64,000 nucleotides of DNA, from NCBI GenBank assembly GCA_013396915.1, contig VWZL01000114.1, forward strand, positions 128,691-192,690, read 5' to 3'. This document shows, one piece after another, positions 1 to 11,500 of the stretch. The position numbers and the translations under genes were made by a program. The number at the start of each line of letters is the position of its first letter. The first letter of the stretch is position 1. The DNA is from Stercorarius parasiticus (Eukaryota > Chordata > Aves > Charadriiformes > Stercorariidae). The notes under the pieces were generated by a model. It saw nothing but the letters and a program-made list of their open reading frames with translations, did not search any database and was not told the DNA's origin.

Positions 1-205
1 GGTTTTTCTCTTTGTTAATAGTTTGACACCCTGGTAAATAGGCTAGCAAGCTTTATCTGAGAAGGAAGATGACTACTTAGCAGTGTACATACCATTATTG
101 ATAGAAGCAAGAGATGTAGAGACCAGCAGTATTTTTCAGCCACATACCCAAAAAGAATCTTGGAAAAACTTGCACATCAATATTTGCACTTTTTTTTTTT
201 TTTTT
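1..205. repeat. Left copy of a 205-bp direct repeat, probable unmerged contig end
   Basis: These 205 bases reappear at 1802-2006 at a constant offset of 1801, differing only at position 123 (C here, A at 1924). Both copies end in the same run of 16 T. Here the run is followed directly by Ns, whereas the right copy continues into unique sequence. A contig ending inside a homopolymer beside an N gap, with the same sequence repeated just past the gap, is the usual picture of two overlapping contigs or two haplotypes placed end to end. A true tandem duplication is possible but less likely. The match starts at base 1, so it probably continues upstream of the window. Confidence 0.9.
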
Positions 206-1144
206 NNNNNNNNNNNNNNNNNNNNNNNNNNNNNNNNNNNNNNNNNNNNNNNNNNNNNNNNNNNNNNNNNNNNNNNNNNNNNNNNNNNNNNNNNNNNNNN
301 NNNNNNNNNNNNNNNNNNNNNNNNNNNNNNNNNNNNNNNNNNNNNNNNNNNNNNNNNNNNNNNNNNNNNNNNNNNNNNNNNNNNNNNNNNNNNNNNNNNN
401 NNNNNNNNNNNNNNNNNNNNNNNNNNNNNNNNNNNNNNNNNNNNNNNNNNNNNNNNNNNNNNNNNNNNNNNNNNNNNNNNNNNNNNNNNNNNNNNNNNNN
501 NNNNNNNNNNNNNNNNNNNNNNNNNNNNNNNNNNNNNNNNNNNNNNNNNNNNNNNNNNNNNNNNNNNNNNNNNNNNNNNNNNNNNNNNNNNNNNNNNNNN
601 NNNNNNNNNNNNNNNNNNNNNNNNNNNNNNNNNNNNNNNNNNNNNNNNNNNNNNNNNNNNNNNNNNNNNNNNNNNNNNNNNNNNNNNNNNNNNNNNNNNN
701 NNNNNNNNNNNNNNNNNNNNNNNNNNNNNNNNNNNNNNNNNNNNNNNNNNNNNNNNNNNNNNNNNNNNNNNNNNNNNNNNNNNNNNNNNNNNNNNNNNNN
801 NNNNNNNNNNNNNNNNNNNNNNNNNNNNNNNNNNNNNNNNNNNNNNNNNNNNNNNNNNNNNNNNNNNNNNNNNNNNNNNNNNNNNNNNNNNNNNNNNNNN
901 NNNNNNNNNNNNNNNNNNNNNNNNNNNNNNNNNNNNNNNNNNNNNNNNNNNNNNNNNNNNNNNNNNNNNNNNNNNNNNNNNNNNNNNNNNNNNNNNNNNN
1001 NNNNNNNNNNNNNNNNNNNNNNNNNNNNNNNNNNNNNNNNNNNNNNNNNNNNNNNNNNNNNNNNNNNNNNNNNNNNNNNNNNNNNNNNNNNNNNNNNNNN
1101 NNNNNNNNNNNNNNNNNNNNNNNNNNNNNNNNNNNNNNNNNNNN
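206..1144. other. Assembly gap (939 Ns)
   Basis: This is an unbroken run of N. It starts at a poly-T tract and ends inside an LTR, both common causes of contig breaks. If the flanking 205-bp repeat is an unmerged overlap, the gap length is a scaffolding estimate and may correspond to no real missing sequence. Comparison with the intact LTR at 36888-37464 says about 214 bases of the neighbouring LTR are missing from its left side. Confidence 0.98.
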
Positions 1145-1522
1145 ATCTCCAGGAAAACAGGGCTTCAACGTATGTAACAGTTACTTGAGAAGACAACCAG
1201 CATAACTCTGAATGCCCCCCTTCCTCCTTCTTCCCCCAGCTTTTATTGCTGAGCATGATATCATATGATCTGTGATATCCCTTTGGTCAGTTGGGGTCAG
1301 CTGTCCCAATTGTGTCCCCTCCCAACCTCTTGCCCACCCCCAGCCTACTCACTGGTGGGGCAGTGTGAGAAGCAGAAAAGGCCTTGATGCTATGTAAGTA
1401 CTGCTCAGCAATAGCTAAGATGTCCGTATGTTCTTGGCCCTGTTTTGGTCACAAATCTAAAACAGAGCACCATATGAGCTGCTCTGAAGAAAATTAACTC
1501 TATCCCAACCAAAATGGGTACA
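1145..1522 (-). mobile_element. Gap-truncated LTR, type A (endogenous retrovirus)
   Basis: The segment aligns by eye along its whole length with the LTR at 36888-37464, sharing blocks such as actcactggtggggcag and gtcagttggggtcagctgtc. Read on the minus strand it begins TGTACCCATTTTGG at 1522 and runs leftward. The region that carries a TATA-like box in LTRs of this type reads AATAAAAG at 1240-1247 (minus strand). The part homologous to 36888-37101, which holds the poly(A) signal, lies in the N gap. No retroviral coding sequence adjoins it, so it is a solo LTR or the edge of one. The flank just outside the terminus is gtaac (1523-1527), which would be the target-site duplication if the other end were recovered. 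Confidence 0.85.
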
Positions 1523-1801
1523 GTAACTAGTAATAGCTAAAAGTATTTTGGTATAGTGCTGCTTCAATTCCCACTTTGCTTTCTTTGTCCTTTTTGAATA
1601 AGTTATATCCTATTCTTCAAGTTACGCAGTTCATTTCACAAGGGTGCTGCAATACCAGTTCTATTAAGTTTGGGCATGGAAACAAACAATTCTGATTCAT
1701 CTTATTTGTTACTCAAGCCCCTAGCTCAATATCTTTGTAGGCTTTTGGCTTTGGATAACTTTTTTAAAATACAACTTGATTTAGTGCTAAGCAAGTGCTT
1801 T
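1523..1801. other. Non-coding spacer, nothing recognised
   Basis: This AT-rich sequence lies between the truncated LTR and the right copy of the 205-bp repeat. No open frame, structured RNA or repeat is recognisable. If the left edge is an unmerged overlap, it should also occur just upstream of the window. Confidence 0.7.
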
Positions 1802-2006
1802 GGTTTTTCTCTTTGTTAATAGTTTGACACCCTGGTAAATAGGCTAGCAAGCTTTATCTGAGAAGGAAGATGACTACTTAGCAGTGTACATACCATTATT
1901 GATAGAAGCAAGAGATGTAGAGAACAGCAGTATTTTTCAGCCACATACCCAAAAAGAATCTTGGAAAAACTTGCACATCAATATTTGCACTTTTTTTTTT
2001 TTTTTT
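1802..2006. repeat. Right copy of the 205-bp direct repeat
   Basis: It matches 1-205 with a single difference (A at 1924). It ends in 16 T (1991-2006) and then continues into unique sequence, so this is likely the genuine genomic copy and 1-205 the redundant one. Confidence 0.9.
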
Positions 2007-5000
2007 ACATACCACAGTTTGTAATCCTTCTCCTAGAAGATTGCTGGTACTGTCTCTTAAATGGTAGCGAGAGGAAAAAAACCAACCAACTTTGTAGAGG
2101 TTATAAATAAGTTTATAATTGATATGAATCATTCTTCAAATATAGTTCGGCTCACTTCATATACTAAAGTATTAGTGATGCAATAAAAAGAGAAATCTTG
2201 ATATGTTGGAGTTTTATGTGGCAGTCTTGATGGTAAAATTGACTGTACCCCTTTTTGCAAGAGGTGTTTGGCAAGCTATCCAACAATAGCACAGGTTTTC
2301 CTTATACATAATGTATTTAAAAATGGCAAAAGCACTCAAACAGCCAATGAGAGAAACTGCAGTTATCCAATGTGAAGGCATTCAGGGCTGGAGAGACTTG
2401 AGGCAGAACTGAGCTTGCTTATTGCAGTATATCTAAAAAGGTCGATCATTCTGTCATGCCTAATCATATCAGCTATGATGAGTCCTCAAATGAACAGTAC
2501 TGCCAAAATTTATTGTAGATGCATGCAATACTATCATGTCATATATACCATTCAAAGGGTTATCCAAAGTTGTTTCAGGTCTGGGAAAAATATTGCAGGC
2601 TGTCATGACTCCTGCTGCTTTGTGGTGCCACCCAGTAACCAAACCATCAGGTAGCAGTGGCAGTCTTACTGAACTGGGGAAGGGAGGTGAGGAGAGAAGC
2701 AGAGGGGGTCATTTCTTAATTTCTTTCATCCTTCTGAGGTGCTCACTGTTGCAGAACTCTGGGGCAACTACTCTAATACCTAAATGGATTTACCTAGAGA
2801 AAAGGGATTTTCCAGAGAGACACCTTCATAGCCATAAATATATATGTTTTTAATATGTACCAAAGCTTACACTTTTAAGCAGTGATCACATACTCTTGAC
2901 ATAGCTTGAGGGAAAAATGAGGAAGTTTAATTATTACCTCGAGGTCAGCAATTCCATGTCAGCTCATTATTTTTAGTGATGAAATTATTAGCAAGAAGAA
3001 CATATAAAGCAATTTCCAGTCTTTTGATATACGTACACTATCTTGAAGTCAAGGGAACTTTAGGATATAAAATAACTGCTTGGATGTAAATACAGTAGAA
3101 TTAGCAATTGTTTATTATGAAACAATATATTATATGGTTGAAAGTGTTTGTACTCTTGTTAAGGCTTAAACTGTTGGTGTCAGAAGTAATGCACATTTCA
3201 GATAAAAGAACATAGCTTTCTGGTTCAGAATTTTAGAAAAATGAATAAAAAGGACAGGACAATTTATTTCACTTCAAAAAGTGACAGGCATGCAGTAGCT
3301 TCTCTTTAGGCATCTGAAGATATGAACTGTACACCTGGCAGCATTGTACATTTGGCTTCTCATCATAAAAGATCTTATAGCAGTGACCAGATGATCTGCT
3401 TTTATAAGAAGTTATTTCAAGTCAGTGATTCTCCTTGTCAGCTAAAGGCTTGAGTGTCTTCTATTATCAGCTTATCAACTTTAAAAGCTTTTCTTTCCTC
3501 ATCAATTATCCTGAATTCATATTTGGCTTGGTTTATCTGTGGTGGACATAAACTCCATTTGAGGACTTGAATGCAATCTAAAATACAAGTTAGTGCTACA
3601 GAGATATTTTCCATGGTATTTCTGCTCCTTTTGCTGTAATTTAAATATTATAAACTTATTTTTCTGTTCTAAATTCATTTTCTCATTTAAATATTTCTCT
3701 ACACTTGCCCCTGGCAAACCTCTCTTCCTTACTTAGTTAGAAATACTTATTCAAAGAGACGTCAGTAGCAACAAAAACTATATAGCATTTCCTCATCTTC
3801 TATTTTTATGTTTTGCAAGTAAATCTTCTTCGCTCTTTGATAAATACCAGGATTAAAGTTGGTCAGGATTTTTTTTGCTTTTGTTAAGCACAAAAAGCTT
3901 AACAAAAATGTCAGGCTCTCAGCACACTTTCATCAGCATTCTGTGGTCGTTCTGAATGAAATCTAATGCATTCTCCAACCTCAGCCCTGAGGTCCTTATC
4001 CTTTTGACAGTCTATATAATAAAAATGCAGCACATGGGAGGTACTGTTTGAAATTAGCATCCTCATGTCACAGAAAACTAGAGAAACTTCAAAGAAAGTA
4101 AGAGAATGACTTACCCAAAACACTTCATGAAAAATCATTCTAAATGATTCACTTCTGCTTTCATATGGTCCATCATATATCGCTTAGGTATTGTGGCCAC
4201 TACATAGTTCAGATACTGACAAGTTGTTACAGGAAGATTTTTTTTGGTAACATTTTTCATGTGAAAGTTACCTAGATTTACCATGGTCTTTTAGATTTTC
4301 ATGCTTTAAAATTCAAGATGTAAGTATTTATCTTAGTAAGGGAATTTCAAGCAGAGAAGGTTGTAAAAGATTTTCTATCCTGTGAAAATTTTTGAAGCCT
4401 AAAAGTCCTGTTCTACGCCAGCATGAGGTCAAGGTATTTTGGGAGAAACAAACCAGGTTAGTCAAGGCATTCACTTCAAACAGAGAATCTCATTTCCTTC
4501 TGTTTCTGACTGAGACCCTGAGAGTCTGAAGTTGCTAAATGAGTCTATCCGCTAGACTGTTGATGTGGGGCAAAGTCACTTTTTCTTCTTCTGTTCTATT
4601 AAAAAATTAATCATGGACCAGATTACCCAATGATTTTTTTTCTGGATGAAATTCTTATTGAAAATGTTTCAACATAAAGTTTTAGTTACATAAATTGACT
4701 GATGTAAAATCATTCGTTGACATTTCTCAGTCACCTCTGACTCTGATGTTATTATAGCTGCAAAGTATTATTTATTAATTATTTTGCTTCCCCCCATCTG
4801 TTTGACTTGGTGTTCTCCGGAATTATTTCTATTTTACAAACAGTAAGGCAAAAACAGTTGCTGAAGCATCTAGTTACACAATACAATATTTCCAAAGCTA
4901 ATAGAAGAGTTAAGAAAACAAAATTCAAGAGACTAGCAAGACTTTAAAATATTAGAAAAATCTGGGAGATTATTTCAGCCAGTTGAAATGAAATTTAGCA

Positions 5001-8000
5001 TGCTTCTTCCTTGGAAGGGAAATTGTTATTTACAGTCTAAAACAATAATAAAGATGTTATTTTATTCCAGTGAGATTTGTATGTCTGTTTTCTGAAGACT
5101 AGCAACAAATAAATGTGTAGAATATATTCTATATGTATTATGCTGCAATGCAAAGGAGTTGTACCTCATGTTATATATGTGTCATACAAATTTCCATATA
5201 CAAAGAGCTGCTTTGACGTGAGTGGTGCTTATAAATTAAGCCTTTATAAGCATGCATTTTGTACATTTCATATAAAACACATTTATTTCTAGTATAATCA
5301 AGCAGATCCTATGCTTTAAGGCATCATCTTTATAAGGTTTAAGATGGTCATTGACAGAAGATTCAACATTTCCAATGCTCAGGCAGAGATCAGTAAGGTA
5401 TGACTAGAAGGCTCACAGTTGGAAAACATGCACTTTAAAAATAAGGCAATAATATTGTCTCTGAACAAATGTTTTCTTGCCACCTGGATCTTTATAGGCA
5501 AGATGAAAGGAATTCAGTAAAATCTTCTATAGCTTTTGGAGACAAGATTATCTCCAATCTTTTGATTGCTCTCAGGTTTTGTGGAGGCTGACTAGCACAG
5601 TTACGGCTGACTTCAAGTTTTCTTTTCAATATTTTAAGCAGAATATTTTCTATATTATTTTAAGGCATTTTAAAAAAGATTAATGCTATCGTTTCTAAGC
5701 CTTAGCTCCTTGCTAATAAATTCATTGCCCAAGGAGTTCTCTTGTGTATCCAAGATTATTTCCATGTTCTCCAGTAAAGCTTACGGCTGTTTAAAGATAG
5801 GAGATGACTGAGAAGAATAACATTTATCCATAAAATACTGCTCTATTTATTTTGTGTTCCATTCTGATCCTTCAGGAATGGTTTTTCTTTTCTAATCAAA
5901 TCATGGTAACATATGGTGAATAAAATCATGGTAGAGTAGGAGCTGGTGCATAATGCCAAAGCTAAAAACTGCATACCATCTTAGCTACAAAAGGATTATT
6001 TGCAAATACATGGAAATACTTAAAAAATACTACATCTTCTGAAATACTGTGTATTGATTACAATTTTTTGTTGCATTTCAGAATTCTGATGAGATGTTCA
6101 CTTAATCCGGCACACCAAACCATGTTCCAATGCATCAGGACAAATGATAGGTATGTTACAATCACGCCTAATATAAAGTTAAATTGAAAAATGCTTCTGA
6201 TGACAAAAGTATTCCTTACCCAACATATTATCATCAATGGATTTAAAGAGTGCCTTTGTATGCTAGTCAACCATGCTATATTTGCTTTCTAGCCTGTTTC
6301 CCACAAGAATATCATGGACTAAATCCGAATTGCAGCACCTATATTACTGGCAAATCTAATATAAATTTCTGGATGATTGTGGTGTGATTTTTTACCTCCA
6401 CCTTCAAAACCAATATGAACTTTTTTAGGCAGTTTAAAAATGAACAAAAAGTAATTTGTTGCCTAAATAAACTGGATACAGAAATTACTGATATGTAAGA
6501 AATAAGGACCCCTACAATATTATTTATGTCATTGCTCTTCTGAGTGCCTTTTGAAATGCTTTGCCTTGATTTAAAATGTGTGTATTGGGTTATAAAACAC
6601 CTCTGTACAAATAGAGCCGAATGCATTGGGTAGTATATTATAAAATTTATTTCTATATTTTGGTTTCTGAGACAACATTTGCATTCATTACAGAAGCAAA
6701 GATTGAGCTGAATAAATTTAAAGCCTATTAAGTCAACTGTATGCAATATGCATCTACAAATGATAATAAGAAAAAATAGCTAGTGAAGTTTTGTTTATTT
6801 TATTTTACTGTATTTACATATTTAAAATTCCTCGCCTTATGGAGCATTAATAAGATCATATATGTAATCTTCCTGGACCATTGTGCTTGTCGTATTTAAG
6901 GAAGGCAGCTGATGGCACCTGAAATGAATTAGGATTTTACAGTTGTTGGATGAATTATGGTGCTGCAAAGGAGAATCTGAGGAGTTTTCATGTTTTTCTC
7001 ACCTAAAATCTAATAGTGCAAAACCCCCCCTTGAGTTTCTCTGTAATTCCAAATGCTCTGGAGTTAGGCACATTTTATAGGGAGAAAGGACATTTATTTG
7101 TGCAAAGAAATCACACCTCCTAGGGTTGGAGGCTGTAGGGAAAAGTAGATAGACCAAGCAAAGCTTCTCTAAAAGTTTAGTAGGTTAATTCCTGGCAAAC
7201 ATGGGAAGAAGGGTGGAGGGTAAAAAAAAAAGGAGAGCAGAAATATTCTTCGGAATGGTTTCAAATCAACTGACCTACCTTGCTCTTTTGCAATACTGAT
7301 GTGGAAGGGTTGTTAAACATCTAACATGAATGCTAACATGAATGAATGGATTTTTGGTTACTTTTGCATTCATCTAAAGGCAGTAGAACCTAGTTGATGA
7401 GTTGCATTGGCTCAATGTCTACTGAGAGTAGCTTTGCATTCATATAACAATGCTTATTACTAATAATCCACTAGATGTTCCTTAAACTTGCAACCTTTTC
7501 GTTGTAGTAAATTTTCTAAATAACTCAATTGTAGATTAATAGGCTTTTATACAAAGTTATTATTTTTTCTTTTTTATTTTTTTTTTTTTTTCTTTCAGAA
7601 TCCTGAATCTGCAATTGCTTGTTTCCTTACTCTTTAATCTCTTGGTGGTAAAAAGGTATGCCTCCACAAAAAAAAGAAACTTGTTTTGAGGTTCTGTGTT
7701 TCTTCAACAGCGATAAGAATAGCTCCTTTATCTTTCTTGATTCACTAAAAATTCTGTTGTTTTAATATCACATTTGCATCCTTTGTGTGCATTAGCAGCA
7801 TTATGCATAACAACTACAAGAACCATGAGCATCCATGATTATTGCCTATTACCTTATATGGCAATAGAACAATCTCTGCAGAGTTGTTTGCTGTTTCATT
7901 TGCAAAAAATCTGTTGTAACATTAACTTTGACTTTTTTTCAAACTGTATATTGTTGGCAATGGTGTTTTCCCCATTTATCTTTTTTTTTTCTGGCCAGCA

Positions 8001-8259
8001 TTTGGTCTAGTGGTCAGCAGTCTCATTTAAATTATTTAACTTTTTTTCACTTGCTTGTGAAAATTTTCAAATTCACTTTGATTTACTTCTTGTGATGCCT
8101 TTGATATTATTTTTTCATTATTCACTTTGCATGCAAACATACATGATATGGATATTTGGCAATTCAGTTCACAAGGCACTACCGCATAAATAATGTATTT
8201 CTAGACTTCCACACGTGCCTATTAACCTGACTGACCCCAAACCCCTTTCCAATTTGTAA
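2007..8259. other. Long AT-rich non-coding stretch
   Basis: I find no gene, recognisable mobile element or RNA gene here. The frames that are open (for example 6339-6746 minus, 135 codons; 2536-2853 plus, 105 codons) have low-complexity, AT-driven amino-acid content and no domain I can recognise. The only point of note is the T-rich tract at 7564-7596 leading into a splice-site-like AG. Confidence 0.6.
7599..7655 (+). other. Candidate small exon (splice-site context only)
   Basis: A long polypyrimidine tract (7564-7596, nearly all T, ending tctttcag) is followed by 57 bases and then a good donor context, aaaag/gtatgc (intron from 7656). Reading from the second base, the 57 bases are open in one frame and encode a leucine-rich peptide; the other two forward frames contain stops. 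T-rich tracts are common in this DNA, so an accidental acceptor-donor pairing is quite possible. No other exon of the same putative gene is recognised. Confidence 0.15.
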
Positions 8260-8575
8260 GAAGTTTCCTTCTATAACAATACTTTATACTTTGCTCCTGA
8301 TCCAGTCATTTTATCCAGCAGACCATTTTAACCCTTATTCTTTACCTCAACGACTAATCTCTAGTTTGGAACCTTGTCAAATACTTTTGAAAATCCGAGC
8401 GTATTACATCCACTGAATTCCCCTTATCTCTTATAGCAGCAGTATCTTCAAAGAACTCCAACAGGCTAGATAAGCATGACAGTTCCCTGCCAGAGTCCTT
8501 GCTAGTTATCCTTAATCAAACTATGCTTCTCCAGGTGGTCTCCCTACTGCAAAGGCCTGTGTGAAATAGTTTGAG
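8260..8575 (-). mobile_element. Ancient non-LTR (LINE) reverse-transcriptase fragment
   Basis: The minus strand reads like the fingers and palm region of a CR1/L2-clade reverse transcriptase. One frame gives EKHSLIKDN and then a stop. A second gives SCLSSLLEFFEDTAAI followed by GNSVDVIRSDFQK, where functional LINEs have a VDVIYLDFxKAFDKVP motif. After a frameshift the first frame resumes with FSKVFDKVPN. The Y-L-D of the motif is degraded and at least two frameshifts and several stops are present, so it is a neutral fossil. The family (L2, L3 or an old CR1) cannot be settled by eye. It may extend past these limits. Confidence 0.8.
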
Positions 8576-11500
8576 TGATTTTCTATATGAACTACTATCT
8601 ACACTTCGCTGTTAAACCATTTCTGATTGCCTCAAATTTAATTCTACAGCTTTCTTTGGCTCTAGCTAATGCTGTTTTCCTTTTAACTGGCATATATGCT
8701 ATGCCAATATTTTTTGCTCACATTTTAAATATTTAAATATTATCATCTTTGATTTGTATCTGCTCTAACCAGATCTGTTCCTGTGAGCTGTGGTTGACAC
8801 TTGAAGACAAACTTGAAAAGTAGTTCTGCTGTCTGCTAAGCAGACAAATTGCTTCTTTAACAAATTATGAAGAGAATCTATCATATTGCCCTAGGAATTT
8901 TAGTCAAAATTTCTATCCGTTTTTGGTCAGCTTTGGACCTCAGTTTTGGATCACTCCTAAATTCACACCAGATGATTTAATGAGTGTTTTCTTTTGAAAA
9001 ACATTTATCATTTAGGTGAGGGATAACTCTTCTTCTTCAACATATATTTATAATAAACCAAGACCCTAGTTACCATGATCCTTAACTTTTGCCTCTTATT
9101 CCTGCATATAATATCCTGACAACTGTAATAACCAATTGTAAAAATCATCCATATATTTCCCTCTTTTCAAATAAGTATTCTGTGGATTGTTATTTAAATG
9201 TACATAGCACCACTGGTAGATACATATGTATGTGATGAGAAATATGACAGTAAATATAACTTTGGGAGAGACTCCTCTCCCTCTCCTCTCCCTCCCCCCT
9301 CCCTCTCCTCTCCTCTCCTCTCCTCTCCTCTCTCCCACTTAGAGGAGTTATGGTACTGCTAAATTTAAATTCTCCTGAGTCCTTCTACAGCATCTGTCTG
9401 TAAAAGTCAGGTTTTACTCTGATTGTTTTCTTTATTTTGGTCTGACATTTTTATTCTGTACCTTCTTGAGGAATTAGTAAACCACGTATCAAACCAGTGC
9501 TTCTATACGACAGATCAGAAATACCTTACAGGCTGTTCTTCAGCAGTACCTGTCAAGACAACAGAAATGAATGGATTAAGAGATTCATTCCCTCCCCAGA
9601 ACAGTCTGGGGTACAAGGGGCTGTGTGTGATCACCTGAGCCTCGCAGCTGAAGGAAGTATACTGTGGGCTGGTTTCTCAAACAACCCATATAACTTTTAT
9701 CAAGCCTGTAGCTCTGAAGAATTCACTTTTCTGTCACTCCATAGGATGGAGTGCCCTGTACACAAAAGAGCCACATAAGCTATCTGTTTGAAATGTAAGA
9801 TTTCCTTGTCCTCCTGCCGCCTCCATGTTCTCAGCTGCTGCGACTGAATCTGGCTACAGCTGTTTGATGGTTCTTTTTGCATCTGACATGCTTTATTGTT
9901 GCTCTTGATTGAGATAACACTAAGTGCCTCCGCTATCAGAAGCCTGGAAATCAACAAGTGGGGTGCAATTTCTCTTGCTTAACAGTGATGCCTAAATTGC
10001 TATTTGCTTTCAGCAGTGCTTAGCTGATGATTTGATAGTGGGAATATTATTTTTTTTTTTATGATTCTCTCACCACACTTATAGCTAAAAAATTTGCAGG
10101 CATATAATAATTACACTGACTTTGGAAACTGGTTTCTGGAAATGATTTATATTTGCAGCTCTCTGATGGACCTATAAGAAATGATTTAACAGAAAATTGC
10201 CCTGACAATTGAGGCTGTACTGTCTATGACAAAGTTACAGGAGATAACTTTTTAAGAAAAAAGAAATTCCTTATTTTGATGAGGTTGTAAGAGTATGGAT
10301 GTCATTCCTTTTCATTGAATGACAAGAAAATATTTTAAATATAATAATTAGGAAAGAATATTGAGGGTTTGAGGAATAAATCTATAAAATGATCTATTCA
10401 ATTTTCTTGTAATTTTCTCTGTAACTCATGACTGTAACTTTTACCAAGAGGAAAGCGTCCATTTCTTGTAGCAAAGGTTTGCCACCCCTTGGATGTGTTA
10501 TTGGTTTCCTGTTCTCATGCCTCAGCCTGGATGCATCAGACCTTTATCATGTGCCTTAATTCTATGCTCTGTTGACTTGAACTGAAAAAGTTTGGACTGC
10601 CTCAGAGCTGTCTACTTGGAGCACAGGCAGAACCTGACAAAGCTGGGTAGCGTTGTCCATAGTATGTCCACGAGCTTTCTCAATATACAAGCACGGACAA
10701 TTCATACATTTCTAGTACTTTGTAGACACATCATGTGACTGAGAAACAGGACTGAGCATTGAGGGAATCAAGTTGCAGTGTAATATTGATGCTGTGTGAG
10801 CGTATTCTGTTGTGGAGAAATATACTTGCTAAAATGTGTTGTGTATTCTCTGCTGTTGACTTTGGTGGTTATAACTGAAATGTAGTGATGTAGTCTTAGG
10901 GAAGGTTTCTGGACAAATGGATGTTAAAGATGCTATATAGCATTTAGTTCAGAAAGTAGGCTGGCAGACTTCAGAGCCAAGCACCTTCTGTTAAAGAGTA
11001 CCTGTATCTGAAATCCATCCAGATTTTGTACAGAGAAATCATTTATAATAATAACCCACTTGATAGCTATTTTTAATTCATGTGAACTAAAGTGAAAGTT
11101 GGGTCAATTAAAATTCTGATAAATGTCACAAATTCAGGATATTTTCTGAAAAGAAAGGTATCAGTATTTATACCATAAAATTATGCTTACAGGAAAATTA
11201 TATTGCAAGGTTGAGGATTATTTCGGGAGAATTCTCTCCTTAGTGTCAACCTCCATTAACTTGACCAGTCAGAGCAGGAGTCCGTGGCAGAGATGTATCT
11301 CTGTCTAAAGGCATGGCTTCACTGGCCTCACAGCACGTGGACACACTGTTAGATTCCTCCTCCTCCTTCCAGACAGCAAACACGTTACTCATCATTTCAA
11401 AAGCATTTTCTTTGAAAAGAAGAATGAGGATAGGTTTACCTCCTAAGAAGAGGATTCTTCAGTACATTCACTTTCATAAATAATCTGCCTTTCTTAAGTT

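Noticed and set aside
83..1256. Open frames of about 340-360 codons across 83-1256 on both strands
   Set aside because: They are open only because they run through 939 Ns; the real bases at each end give no protein similarity.
1991..2006. T16 run as the poly(A) tail of a minus-strand processed pseudogene
   Set aside because: The sequence to its right shows no coding remnant, and no target-site duplication was found.
6339..6746. 135-codon minus-strand frame
   Set aside because: Composition is typical of translated AT-rich DNA (I, N, S, F, K rich); no recognisable domain and no promoter or splice context.
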